NCBI RefSeq assembly: GCF_018687695.1
Contig: NZ_CP061303.1
Span: forward strand, 1,302,001-1,366,000
From: Polynucleobacter sp. MG-6-Vaara-E2
GTDB taxonomy: Bacteria > Pseudomonadota > Gammaproteobacteria > Burkholderiales > Burkholderiaceae
Reading direction: 5' to 3'
DNA length: 64,000 nt
Made by a program: the position numbers and the translations under genes. Within the stretch, counting starts at the first letter, position 1. Each line of letters starts with the position of its first letter. Positions 1 through 8,264 of this stretch are shown one piece after another. The notes beneath the pieces are model-generated. The model had not been told where the DNA came from. It did no database searches and worked only from the letters and a program-made list of their open reading frames with translations.

Positions 1-380
1 AGCTCATTACAGCAAGTTAAGGCGTTAGATATTTGATTAAGCTTAACTAAAATCTCCACGCGCTTTAAATAGGCTTGTTCGTATCTAGACTCAATCCTAA
101 TAGCCGTATTGTAACTATCAAGAGCTTTGAACCAGTGATTTAAATCTTGTAAGGCACAGCCTAGATTAAAGTGCGCAGGTGCATAGTTTGGATTAAAAGA
201 AATAGACTTTGTTATCAACTCTATCGCCCTTTTTAGATCACCCTGTTGATAATAGGTCAACCCTAATAGATGCCATCCATTAAAGTCATTTGGGCTTAGT
301 TCAATTATTTCCTTATAGATTCCTTGGGCGGCTGCAATCTCGCCTTGCTGGTGAAGCTTGAGTGCTTGTTCTAATTTCAA
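1..380 (-). CDS. TPR-repeat protein, partial (C-terminus beyond window)
   Basis: An open minus-strand frame runs off the left edge. It translates into tandem tetratricopeptide repeats with typical helices, such as AIELITKSISFNPNYAPAHF and NLGCALQD followed by ALDSYNTAI. TPR domains bind other proteins. No ATG is present before the in-frame TAG at 441-443. The start is therefore uncertain; the TTG at 378-380, just ahead of KLEQALKLHQQGE, is my best guess. That upstream stop is the stop of the STAS gene, so this gene lies directly downstream of it on the same strand and may be co-transcribed. TPR methyltransferases or glycosyltransferases often begin this way, but the catalytic part, if any, is outside the window. 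Confidence 0.75.
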   Translation of the reverse strand, partial: MKLEQALKLHQQGEIAAAQGIYKEIIELSPNDFNGWHLLGLTYYQQGDLKRAIELITKSISFNPNYAPAHFNLGCALQDLNHWFKALDSYNTAIRIESRYEQAYLKRVEILVKLNQISNALTCCNE

Positions 381-440
381 GAGAGTCTTAAAAAAATAAA
401 TTGCTAATTCGATAAACTGACAGCCACTTCTTTTAAAGTA

Positions 441-911
441 CTAAAGAAATGATCCGGGCTTAAAATTTAAAGAATCTAAATCCGCCTCTGAGGCAGACTG
501 CTCCATAGAGTCGTCTAAAACTTGCACGCCTTGAATGGATTGATTGGTGAAAAAGCTATCATTAAATTCAATTGTTTTTTTAGGCGCTCCACTATCTTCA
601 TCAACTACTTTTTTAATTGGAAGTAGGTCGGTTAGTTTTGCTAGCTCAATCACCCTGTACCCAGCCGCCGAAATATCGGTAATGATGAACTCACATCCAA
701 GCTGGCCGCAGCGACGCTTCATCATCAGTAGCGTAGCTACACCTGAAGAATCAATATATTTAAGATTTTTGGCGCTCAGAAAGACTTGGATAAAGTCTTT
801 TGAAATAACCTCATCAAATTCACATTGAATCAGATTTGCATTAGATAAATCAATTGCATCAAAAAATTCTACACTAAGAACATTGACGTTGCGTGTGAAT
901 GAATATCCCAT
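441..911 (-). CDS. STAS-domain anti-sigma-factor antagonist (RsbV/SpoIIAA type)
   Basis: A 156-residue protein whose first ~110 residues form a STAS domain. The signature YIDSSGVATLL at residues 52-62 carries the serine (about S56) that RsbW/SpoIIAB-type kinases phosphorylate in this family. In partner switching, the unphosphorylated STAS protein sequesters the kinase and so releases a sigma factor or other client; a PP2C phosphatase resets it. Matching partners are present in this window: an RsbW-like kinase at 13947-14354 and a GAF-SpoIIE phosphatase at 24067-25419. The ~45-residue C-terminal extension (acidic, ending LNFKPGSFL) is longer than the usual 100-115 residue family length and has no recognised fold. 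The client is unknown. The gene lies downstream of the two pilin genes on the same strand. Confidence 0.88.
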   Translation of the reverse strand: MGYSFTRNVNVLSVEFFDAIDLSNANLIQCEFDEVISKDFIQVFLSAKNLKYIDSSGVATLLMMKRRCGQLGCEFIITDISAAGYRVIELAKLTDLLPIKKVVDEDSGAPKKTIEFNDSFFTNQSIQGVQVLDDSMEQSASEADLDSLNFKPGSFL

Positions 912-971
912 AACGATTGAGAAAAAAATCTCTGCTACATGGCAGAAATCAGTTCTTATCCTTAAGCATAA

Positions 972-1538
972 TTAAAATCCATTGAGTGTTGGGACAGATG
1001 TTGGATCAAATATTGGGATTGCTGGGTTCGGCGCACCGTCGCCATAGAAGTCTACACAAGTTACAACAGTAATTTGATTACCAGAGTTATAAATAGGGCC
1101 TAATGTTGATGGAACTCCAACAACAATATGGCCGAGCGTAGTGCATGTAGTCGATCCAGACTCAATAACTTTGGTGTCTGATTGGTCATATGGATTTTTC
1201 ATATTGGCAGCTATATCTCCAAAGCATGTGCCTAATGGATAGACATCAAAACCTGCTGAATTTTGAACGGTATCATTTTTCCATTTGGTTGGATCTGCAC
1301 TGCAAGTAATATTTTGGGTAGATAAACCACCGCTTCGAGCCGCACCCTCAGCGGCCAATGCTTTTAAAAAGTTTGCCCCATTCGCAATCGTGGCATTCCT
1401 TTTTGCGCTCTCTAAGTATTTTTGATAGCCCACAATACCAATCGCTGCCAAAACACCGATGATGGCTACTACTACTAACAATTCAATCAGGGAAAAGCCT
1501 TTTTTTAGCACTTCTGAGTATTTTTTAATCGCGCTCAT
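972..1538 (-). CDS. Type IV/MSHA-type prepilin, paralogue 1
   Basis: A 188-residue class III prepilin. A short basic leader ends in KKG, followed by FSLIELLVVVAIIGVLAAI: cleavage after Gly, methylatable Phe+1, Glu+5 and the hydrophobic alpha1 stalk. The body has Cys residues in the pattern of a pilin D-region, and the protein ends in NGF. The first ~70 residues are almost identical to the next gene upstream (1683-2222), while the C-terminal globular half differs, which marks a gene duplication with a diversified head. It would be processed by the prepilin peptidase at 13026-13778 and assembled by the MshE/MshG/MshL machinery encoded nearby. The leader region before the ATG (CCCTTAAAGAA) resembles that of paralogue 2. 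Confidence 0.92.
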   Translation of the reverse strand: MSAIKKYSEVLKKGFSLIELLVVVAIIGVLAAIGIVGYQKYLESAKRNATIANGANFLKALAAEGAARSGGLSTQNITCSADPTKWKNDTVQNSAGFDVYPLGTCFGDIAANMKNPYDQSDTKVIESGSTTCTTLGHIVVGVPSTLGPIYNSGNQITVVTCVDFYGDGAPNPAIPIFDPTSVPTLNGF

Positions 1539-1633
1539 GTTCAGATATTCTTTAAGGGTTTTTTAATACAGCCTTATGGTGTTAGATAGATAATAAAAAA
1601 TGTAAATTTTTAAATACATGTGGACTTTGGACT

Positions 1634-1661
1634 AAAAAAATCCCTGCTTATTGCAGGGATT
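1634..1661 (-). terminator. Rho-independent terminator after pilin paralogue 2
   Basis: Perfect 9-bp stem (AATCCCTGC/GCAGGGATT, 1639-1647 with 1653-1661) and a 5-nt loop. On the minus strand it is followed by a run of T. It lies 22 bp past the stop of the 1683-2222 pilin gene, between the two pilin genes. The upstream, probably major, pilin could therefore be made at higher level than paralogue 1. Confidence 0.85.
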
Positions 1662-1682
1662 CAAGTATCACTTCAACTAAAA

Positions 1683-2222
1683 TTAGAAACCGTTTACATT
1701 TTGGGTGGGGCCTAGTATTGCATTCCCATCGTCATTAGGTAAACAAGCTGCAACTTGAATATTTGTGCTAGCGCTGTAAGAACCCAACGGCGATGAATTC
1801 ATCCAAATTGCAATATGCCCAACTGTACTGCATCCGCTAGCCCCCTGCCCTGTTGCAGTCCCATCCTCGAGCACTAGAGTGTCGGCTTGATTGTAGGGAT
1901 TTTTCATATTGGCGGCAATGTCACCAAAGCATGAGCCGGGCCCATAGGTGGTGCCAGTAAGAGTATTGTTAAACGAGTTTGGACTGCAATTAGCCACTGA
2001 AGTCGCTAAGCCTCCACTACGGGCAGTACCCTCAGCAGCAAGTGCTTTTAAAAAGTTTGCAGCATTGGCAATCGTTGCGTTTCGCTTGGCGCTGTCTAAA
2101 TACTTTTGATAACCCACAATACCAATCGCTGCCAAAACACCGATTATGGCAACGACCACCAATAATTCAATCAGAGAAAAACCTTTTTTTAGTGTCTCTG
2201 AGTATTTTTTAATCACAGTCAT
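1683..2222 (-). CDS. Type IV/MSHA-type prepilin, paralogue 2 (likely major pilin)
   Basis: A 179-residue class III prepilin with leader KKG and mature start FSLIELLVVVAIIGVLAAI (Glu+5 present), then YQKYLDSAKRNATIANAANF. It shares almost the same first 70 residues with the gene at 972-1538. The heads share short blocks (CFGDIAANMKNPY) but are otherwise different. A good ribosome-binding site (AAAGAAGG) precedes the ATG and a strong terminator follows it. Monocistronic, efficiently terminated transcription is typical of major pilin subunits, so I infer this is the main MshA-like subunit. The alternative, that both are used in different conditions, cannot be excluded. Confidence 0.92.
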   Translation of the reverse strand: MTVIKKYSETLKKGFSLIELLVVVAIIGVLAAIGIVGYQKYLDSAKRNATIANAANFLKALAAEGTARSGGLATSVANCSPNSFNNTLTGTTYGPGSCFGDIAANMKNPYNQADTLVLEDGTATGQGASGCSTVGHIAIWMNSSPLGSYSASTNIQVAACLPNDDGNAILGPTQNVNGF

Positions 2223-2545
2223 GTTCCAACCTTCTTTAGGGGTTTTAAGGGGTTTATTTAGCTTAGATTTTAATTAAGCAACATCATTTTTACATAGTAT
2301 TTGTGACATTATTTGATAATTTACTAGGGAAAACCCTCTTTTTTAACGCGCTAATTATTCTCACTATACGAAATCTACCATTACTAAAAATAGTCCTATT
2401 TCTGGCCTTAATCACCAAAAATTTCCAGGCTTCCTTAATATTTTCTGTATTTTGCATACTATTGGTAGATATTTTTAGTATGATCCATACTATACCTAGT
2501 GGTATTAAGCCCTATACATAACCAAAAACGATAAAAATACTATTC
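2223..2545. other. Intergenic AT-rich region between pilin and hypothetical gene
   Basis: A 323-bp AT-rich gap. It must hold the minus-strand pilin promoter and the promoter for the plus-strand gene at 2546. A plus-strand 72-codon frame at 2303-2521 (very hydrophobic, no convincing ribosome-binding site) could encode a tiny membrane protein, but I do not call it. Two small adjacent inverted repeats at 2476-2505 are the only structured element seen. Confidence 0.5.
2476..2505. promoter_or_regulatory. Two adjacent inverted repeats (possible operator or hairpin)
   Basis: TAGTATG-ATC-CATACTA (2476-2492) overlaps a second small dyad, ATACC-TAGT-GGTAT (2492-2505), 41 bp before the ATG at 2546. The position fits an operator or a 5'-UTR hairpin for the downstream gene. 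No factor can be named. Confidence 0.35.
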
Positions 2546-2938
2546 ATGAACCAAACGTCATTTTCAGAATACGATAGCGAAATCAAAAAAACGCCTATTT
2601 TAGAAAAAGAGACTCAATCTGACTGGTTTGAATTTATTTCAGCACCGCAAGAAAATACCGTCCACAAACTTGAAGAAGTGCCTATGGGACCAGAGAACAT
2701 CCTAGTGATGCCCAATGGCGATCGGTACTGGCGCATGCTTGAAAAAGACCTCATTAAGTACCAGGGACTCAGTCAAGAGTTAGCAGATTTACGAGGCAGA
2801 ATTTACGCCCTCACGGAAATAGTGGCTCAAGTTGAACTTAAGGTAAATCAAGCGGCTATCAGCCCCCAAGAAACCAGAAGGCGCCGCTCTGCAGAGCGTA
2901 TTTTGCTGTGGATTCGCTCCACGCTTCTCCCCTTCTAA
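2546..2938 (+). CDS. Hypothetical protein, 130 aa, coiled-coil and basic C-terminus
   Basis: Not recognised. The N-terminal third is polar and acidic. The middle (about residues 65-105, from ILVMPNGDRYWRMLEKDL to LTEIVAQVELKV) looks helical and could form a short coiled coil. The C-terminus has an arginine cluster (ETRRRRSAERILL) followed by a hydrophobic end, which could be a membrane-associating amphipathic helix. There is no signal peptide or Cys pair. It stands alone on the plus strand between the pilins and the mshG-like gene, converging with the latter. A pilus-linked role is only suggested by position. Confidence 0.6.
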   Translation: MNQTSFSEYDSEIKKTPILEKETQSDWFEFISAPQENTVHKLEEVPMGPENILVMPNGDRYWRMLEKDLIKYQGLSQELADLRGRIYALTEIVAQVELKVNQAAISPQETRRRRSAERILLWIRSTLLPF

Positions 2939-2990
2939 GTACCCCAGGCTTTTTTATAAGACTTAAGCAGATCTATAACTGCTCATATAC

Positions 2991-4247
2991 CTAGCCAACT
3001 GCATCGCCGGCATTGAATATCGGTAAATATAAGGCGATAACTAACATTCCAATGACTAGTCCGATAAACACAATCATCAAGGGCTCAATCACTGTCGTTA
3101 AACCCTTGACCACTGTTTCAAATTCTTCTAGATAATATTTGGCAATTGAGGTGAGCATTTCATCCATACGTCCGGTCTTCTCTCCAACCTTAACTAACTG
3201 AGAGAGTTCAAGCGGAAAAACAGTTTCTTGCTCAAACAACGTAGATAGCTCTTTACCCGTCACAATTTCTTTGCTTATTCTTTGCATAGCTCCTACAAAG
3301 AGAATATTCTTAGTAGTCCTACTTGCAATACGCATAATTTCATCAATGCTAATACCTGCCACAAAGAGGTTCGCCATCAGTAAAGACATGCGCGCAATCG
3401 AGGCTTTGATGATGATGTTTCCAAAGATGGGCAACTTTAATAAGATTGTTGAGATTGCTCTTTTATATAAAAATGAGTATTTATTCAGAATTCCATTAGC
3501 TGCATAAGTTAAAAGCAATCCAATCATTAATGCCAGCATATTCCAGCCGTCTAACATCCACGCGCTAATATCCATAATGACTTGGGTCGGCCCTGGTAAC
3601 TTAACACCCATATTTCCATAAATACCAACAAATGTGGGAACAACCTTAATCATCATGAATGCAGATATTGCAAGCGTAACCAAAACAAGAGTCATCGGAT
3701 AAAAAAGAGCGCTCTTAATACCGCTGCGTATCGTTTGCATACGCTCCAAACCTTCAACAAGCCTATCAAGAAAAATATCGAGCTTGCCAGTAACCTCCCC
3801 TGCTTCAATCATATTGCGATAAACCTCATCAAAATAGCGGGGGTATTTAGCTAGCGCTGCAGAAAATGAAACGCCGGAGTTAACTGAATTAATGATGTCT
3901 TGTAAAGCTTTGGCAAATGCCTTATTTTCAGTTTGTGATTGGATAAGAATTAAAGAATCAAGAATGGGCAACCCTGACCGAATCATAGTTGCCAGTTTTT
4001 TAGAAAAAACTAATAGCACCAAAGGGGAAATAGAATTAAAAAATGAAAAAGCGAAATTAAAGCTAGTTTTGTTTTTTGCACCCCTAAGGCTCGCTGAAGA
4101 TCTTGCAGGACGCAATTCCTTGATAGTAATTTCTGATAGGCCTTTATTGCGAAGGAGTACCCTAGCCTTAGTCATGCTCTCAGCTTGAAAACTACCTTTG
4201 ATTTTTTTTCGAACGCGATCTTTTGCTTGATAGGTAAAGTTTCTCAT
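2991..4247 (-). CDS. mshG: Pilus/type II secretion inner-membrane platform protein (GspF/PilC/MshG)
   Basis: A 418-residue GspF-family protein with the usual two repeated cytoplasmic helical domains and three membrane segments (about 168-195, 225-250 and 385-410). Family features include KKLATMIRSGLPILDSL near residue 85 and GEVTGKLDIFLDRLVEGLERM in the first half, matched by VGEKTGRMDEMLTSIAKYYL in the second. It anchors the assembly ATPase and the pilin-extraction machinery in the inner membrane. It is the last gene of the minus-strand pilus operon, 16 bp after mshE. The name mshG follows from its partners; pilC or gspF are equivalent family labels. Confidence 0.93.
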   Translation of the reverse strand: MRNFTYQAKDRVRKKIKGSFQAESMTKARVLLRNKGLSEITIKELRPARSSASLRGAKNKTSFNFAFSFFNSISPLVLLVFSKKLATMIRSGLPILDSLILIQSQTENKAFAKALQDIINSVNSGVSFSAALAKYPRYFDEVYRNMIEAGEVTGKLDIFLDRLVEGLERMQTIRSGIKSALFYPMTLVLVTLAISAFMMIKVVPTFVGIYGNMGVKLPGPTQVIMDISAWMLDGWNMLALMIGLLLTYAANGILNKYSFLYKRAISTILLKLPIFGNIIIKASIARMSLLMANLFVAGISIDEIMRIASRTTKNILFVGAMQRISKEIVTGKELSTLFEQETVFPLELSQLVKVGEKTGRMDEMLTSIAKYYLEEFETVVKGLTTVIEPLMIVFIGLVIGMLVIALYLPIFNAGDAVG

Positions 4248-4263
4248 GGGCTCAAGCGATCAC

Positions 4264-6051
4264 TCATTGACCATCCATATTTAGGCTTCTCTGATATTCC
4301 TCAAGAGAAAGGACGCCAGACTGAATTAATTGTCTACCTGTTTCCTGTAAGGTCTTAAAACCATCTTTACGGGCAACCTCTAATAACTGTGGGGCTTGAT
4401 CATTTCTGAGAATCGCCTCTTCTAGGGCGTGGGTATTTCTGAGTACCTCGTAAATACCTTGCCGGCCTTTTACGCCAGTACCCTGACAGCTTGGACATCC
4501 AACACCAACCATCGGCGTAAACGAGCCAATTTCATCCTCATGAAATCCAACTCGTTTCAAAATATCAGCTGTACCAGCTTTGTCAGGAACAATACAATCA
4601 GGACAATTTTTTCTCACTAACCTTTGTGCAATGATCATTGTTAAGGCTGAGGAAATCATAAAATTGGGAACACCCATATTGACGATTCTTGATATCGTTG
4701 AGACCGCATCATTGGTATGCAGGGTTGATAACAATAGATGGCCAGTTAATGAAGCCTTGATTGCAATATCAATGGTTTCCTGATCACGAATTTCGCCCAC
4801 CAATATGACTTCAGGATCTTGGCGTAAGAATGCCCGCAAAATCGATGAAAAGGTTAATCCTATCTTTTCGTTTGCCTGAACCTGGCCAGCTCCTTCCAAG
4901 TAGTACTCAATAGGATCTTCAACTGTAAGGATATTAATATCTGAGGAATTGATATGCTTTAAGGCAGCATACAGGGTCGTTGTTTTTCCGCTTCCCGTTG
5001 GACCTGTTACCAAAATCATTCCTTGAGGGGAAGTAATGGCATCGATAACTTTTTGATAATCTTTTGAATCTAAACCAATACTATCAAGGGACAAAGTGGA
5101 GTCACCCGCCAAAATACGCATGACAATACGTTCACCATTTTTAGTGGGGACTGTACTAAATCGAAAATCAATATCGTTATTTTTATCATCCTTAATCGTA
5201 ATTGCACCGTCCTGAGGAAGGCGCTTTTCTGAGATATCACAACTAGCCATAATTTTGAAACGAGCTGATACGGCGCCATAGTTCACAAAAAGATAATCAG
5301 AATAATGGTCCATCACCTGCATGGCACCATCTTTGCGCATTCTAACCCTAGCACTATTGCGAAAGGTTTCTACATGAATATCAGAGACACCATCAACAAT
5401 TGCCTCGCTTAAGATTTGATCGCAAAATTCAACGACCAATTCTTTGTCATGAATATTCCAGCGAGTTTTAAAAGCCCTTCGGACTTGCCTTGCTCCGCCA
5501 TTAGATGACCGAGGCTGAGATTGACTTGAATTAGAGAAAACATTTTTTGTATATTCAGATTCTGAAGCATTGTCATCATTTTTTGGGGAAATGACTTGCT
5601 CGGGTAGATTTTTCCAGTAAGAGGTTCGAATACAGTCTTCAAATTCGGAAGGCTTGATTACATAAAACTCCGGATTAAGACCTGAATACTCCTTAATCTC
5701 GTTGGCAAGCTTTAAATTAACAGGATCTACCATGGCAATCTTGATAAATCGATCCTCCATGCCTATCGGAATTATTCGGTTTACCTCCATGAAACTCTTT
5801 CTTAATAAACCTAAAGTCGCTTCATTAAGATCATCAAAATTCAAATTAGTACGTCTTAAATTAAAACCTTTAGAAAATATGGCACTAAGTAGTTCTTCGT
5901 CACATTGCCCATTCGCAACGCATTCATCTAATATTGAACCTGCAGGACGTCCTGAAGTGAATAAATTGTCGAGTTGAGCTTGGCTTAATTTACCGATGCT
6001 AATGAGAGCTTTTAATGCCTTAGCACTACTATCGTCAGAGTACAAACTCAT
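4264..6051 (-). CDS. mshE: Pilus assembly ATPase (GspE/PilB/MshE)
   Basis: A 595-residue secretion ATPase. Walker A is GPTGSGKTTTL at about 350-360. The Asp-box/Walker B region contains VILVGEIRDQETIDIA, followed by the His-box LLLSTLHTNDAVSTI. A zinc-binding tetracysteine module (NCPDC ... GCPSC) sits near the C-terminus. It powers pilin polymerisation from the cytoplasmic face, working with MshG. The N-terminal domain (1-150) resembles T2SSE_N. The RLGxxL-type cyclic-di-GMP-binding motif of true MshEN domains is not clearly present, so c-di-GMP control should not be assumed. A low-complexity Ser/Asn linker (about 157-190) separates the N-domain from the catalytic core. Confidence 0.95.
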   Translation of the reverse strand: MSLYSDDSSAKALKALISIGKLSQAQLDNLFTSGRPAGSILDECVANGQCDEELLSAIFSKGFNLRRTNLNFDDLNEATLGLLRKSFMEVNRIIPIGMEDRFIKIAMVDPVNLKLANEIKEYSGLNPEFYVIKPSEFEDCIRTSYWKNLPEQVISPKNDDNASESEYTKNVFSNSSQSQPRSSNGGARQVRRAFKTRWNIHDKELVVEFCDQILSEAIVDGVSDIHVETFRNSARVRMRKDGAMQVMDHYSDYLFVNYGAVSARFKIMASCDISEKRLPQDGAITIKDDKNNDIDFRFSTVPTKNGERIVMRILAGDSTLSLDSIGLDSKDYQKVIDAITSPQGMILVTGPTGSGKTTTLYAALKHINSSDINILTVEDPIEYYLEGAGQVQANEKIGLTFSSILRAFLRQDPEVILVGEIRDQETIDIAIKASLTGHLLLSTLHTNDAVSTISRIVNMGVPNFMISSALTMIIAQRLVRKNCPDCIVPDKAGTADILKRVGFHEDEIGSFTPMVGVGCPSCQGTGVKGRQGIYEVLRNTHALEEAILRNDQAPQLLEVARKDGFKTLQETGRQLIQSGVLSLEEYQRSLNMDGQ

Positions 6052-6066
6052 GATTATTTTTGTAAC

Positions 6067-7068
6067 CTATCGAGGTGGATTAGCTGAGATACTCTTAGAG
6101 ATAGACTTATCGTCTCTTATCAGCGATCTATCATCTTTAGCTAAATTTTTCTCATCTTTTGTAGAATTTTTATCATCTCGAGAAGTTCCAGGGGCATTAA
6201 ATGGAATAGTATCGATTGATAAAAAATAAGTAAGCGTATTTAATTTTGCCAAATAAACACCATCTTGATTTATTTTAAGTACAACATACTCACCAGCGCC
6301 TAACTTATCACCCTCCTTAATTTTAAAGCTCGTTGTCATCAGTTTCTTAGGCTCATAAATTTCGGAATCACTAAATTGACTGATCGTAGCTGCAGAAAGA
6401 CCAACTAAGGCATTGCTGGTGAATGCCTGCTGCTCCTGTAAGGAAGCGTACTCTTTGACTAAGGGACATTTTGTAAGTGGGGGAACGACGTGCTTGGTGA
6501 GCTGTTCACAGGAAATCAATGCATGTTCATAATCAGTAAAAGGGCCGTAATCAATTTGAAAGAGATTGCCACCCTCTTTCCATGGCGTTCTACGAATTAC
6601 AAAATTTGCATCAATTAAGATTTTGTTTGTTGTAAAAAAATCCCAAGCATATTGTTTTGCATAACTTAGTTGATTAAAGGAGCCTATTCTGAGATAGAAC
6701 TGCAGAGGAGCCTCCCCCTTATCGGGCATATTTAAAACAGGCCCCACAATATTGGGTTTTTGCGGAATCGGTTTGCTAGAGATACCAACCAAACGATAAG
6801 AACTCAGATCAGGCAAACGACGTAAATTATCGGCAGTAGTTTGGGTGGAAAATCGAACACCATTAGCCTTCGATCCATCTAATGGATTGGCACTAATAAC
6901 TTCACCATAAGAAAATGGTTTTTGAACACCCCGTGAAAAGGGGTCTGCCAATCTCACTGTTTGCGGAGAAGGCGCTGAAATAGGCGCTTCAACCCTAGTT
7001 ACCTGAGCAGATATATCTTGCACAAATAAAATATTAATGGCAAGGAAAGGATAAATGAGCAATCTCAT
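6067..7068 (-). CDS. Periplasmic SPOR-like / PilP-like pilus operon protein
   Basis: A 333-residue protein with a signal peptide (MRLLIYPFLAINILFVQDISAQ). A SPOR-like fold is suggested at about 120-205 by LRIGSFNQLSYAKQYAWDF and the later FQIDYGPFTDYEHALISCEQL. A small beta domain at about 245-290 (EGDKLGAGEYVVLKINQDGV) resembles the GspC/PilP homology region. SPOR domains bind denuded glycan strands of peptidoglycan; PilP-like domains link the inner-membrane complex to the secretin. The C-terminus is a charged repeat with DDK/KDD motifs (KDDRSLIRDDKSISK). It sits between the ATPase and the PilO-like gene, the place of MshK/PilP in related loci. The combination of the two domains is unusual, and the assignment is moderate. 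Confidence 0.65.
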   Translation of the reverse strand: MRLLIYPFLAINILFVQDISAQVTRVEAPISAPSPQTVRLADPFSRGVQKPFSYGEVISANPLDGSKANGVRFSTQTTADNLRRLPDLSSYRLVGISSKPIPQKPNIVGPVLNMPDKGEAPLQFYLRIGSFNQLSYAKQYAWDFFTTNKILIDANFVIRRTPWKEGGNLFQIDYGPFTDYEHALISCEQLTKHVVPPLTKCPLVKEYASLQEQQAFTSNALVGLSAATISQFSDSEIYEPKKLMTTSFKIKEGDKLGAGEYVVLKINQDGVYLAKLNTLTYFLSIDTIPFNAPGTSRDDKNSTKDEKNLAKDDRSLIRDDKSISKSISANPPR

Positions 7069-7073
7069 AAGTT

Positions 7074-8264
7074 CTAGTTTTTCTCTTGGTAGAAAGGCAA
7101 ATTAATGCCCACCACAATTGTAACGGTCGACTTATTATTCTGAGAAGTTACTTTCTCAGATTCTATTATTGCCCCAGGAACTAGGCTAATAAGTTGCTGG
7201 CGGATCGCCAGGTAGTTTATATAAGCTCCACTAAGTTCTAATTTGATGTAATAGTAATTAATACCCAATCGATTTGCATCATAAGGTGTTATTAGATCGG
7301 CATCTTCAGGCAAAAAATGGGCTAAATTTAAGTCTTGAGAGCCTTGTAATTTACCTTTTTCTGTCTTATTTTTAGATTCTTGTGCCACCTGGTTGGCAAT
7401 TGGTTCTTTGTTAGTTGCAATACGTGCCATTTCTTTTAGTCGATCAGCGCTAGATGGCACATCTTTGGCTGAAGTTACAGGGCGCTGTAAGTTTTTGGTC
7501 TCATAAACTGGAAAGTTTGAAAAACGTGCCAAGGATATCTTAACCGTTACTCGATTATTCTCTAACTCAGCAAGAAACTTAGTAACTAAGTCTTTAATTG
7601 AACTTTGATCAAACACATGTTTTTGCAATTGACTATAAGTCTGCTTTTTTGACTCAAGCGAAGCTCTTTCGATCCCTAATAAGCGATTAATGCTATTGGT
7701 TTTATCTTTAATATCCTGAATGTTACCAATTCTGGATTTAATCGAGCCTACCTCAGATTTTAAAAGGGTAAAGTCAGATAAAAATACCGCGACGATAAGA
7801 ACAAAGAAAATACTAACTGCCAATACTAGATCAATCAGATATGTACCTTTAGATTCTCGGGCATAGCGACTTTTAGAAAAGTGCCTATGATGATAGAAAC
7901 CTACAATATTTAGTAGATGGATCAGGGAATCTTTGATTACATTTCGTAATAAAAAAAAATTTCCCGACAGCTTCTTTTCGTCAAATACATTTTTTTCCTC
8001 AGTTAGCTTTTTAAGCGTTACATCAGAAGGAAATGCTGAGGTCATGCCTAATTTTGGCTCTTTTTTCTCATGCCTAAAACGATGGCTCCATGAAAGTTGA
8101 TCGCCATCAATTCCCCCTTGGTTATGCTTAAAAGTATTAGAGGGCCGAAAGTTTTTTGGAGATTCATTAATTGTCCGATCAGACTCGAGTCCATACAACG
8201 ACTTCAAAATCTTCCGCGCTCTTTGAGAAAGAGGACCTGAAAATATTTTTTGTTTTTCCGTCAT
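7074..8264 (-). CDS. PilO/MshJ-like pilus inner-membrane protein
   Basis: A 396-residue bitopic protein. It has a ~145-residue cytoplasmic N-terminus rich in charged residues, one membrane segment at about 147-168 (VLAVSIFFVLIVAVFLSDF), a periplasmic coiled coil (about 170-215) and a C-terminal alpha/beta domain ending in VTIVVGINLPFY. The topology and C-terminal fold fit PilO/MshJ, which heterodimerises with PilN and reaches towards PilP and the secretin. The cytoplasmic extension is much longer than in classical PilO (about 200 residues in total) and is unexplained. The gene starts one base after the stop of the upstream mshI-like gene, so translation is probably coupled. Confidence 0.7.
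   Translation of the reverse strand: MTEKQKIFSGPLSQRARKILKSLYGLESDRTINESPKNFRPSNTFKHNQGGIDGDQLSWSHRFRHEKKEPKLGMTSAFPSDVTLKKLTEEKNVFDEKKLSGNFFLLRNVIKDSLIHLLNIVGFYHHRHFSKSRYARESKGTYLIDLVLAVSIFFVLIVAVFLSDFTLLKSEVGSIKSRIGNIQDIKDKTNSINRLLGIERASLESKKQTYSQLQKHVFDQSSIKDLVTKFLAELENNRVTVKISLARFSNFPVYETKNLQRPVTSAKDVPSSADRLKEMARIATNKEPIANQVAQESKNKTEKGKLQGSQDLNLAHFLPEDADLITPYDANRLGINYYYIKLELSGAYINYLAIRQQLISLVPGAIIESEKVTSQNNKSTVTIVVGINLPFYQEKN

Noticed and set aside
2303..2521. 72-codon hydrophobic frame on the plus strand
   Set aside because: No ribosome-binding site, repetitive AT-rich composition and overlap with the likely pilin promoter make coding doubtful.
4264..6051. Cyclic-di-GMP-binding MshEN domain in the ATPase
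   Set aside because: The N-domain lacks the clear RLGxxL/Lx3L motif pairs, so c-di-GMP control is not supported.
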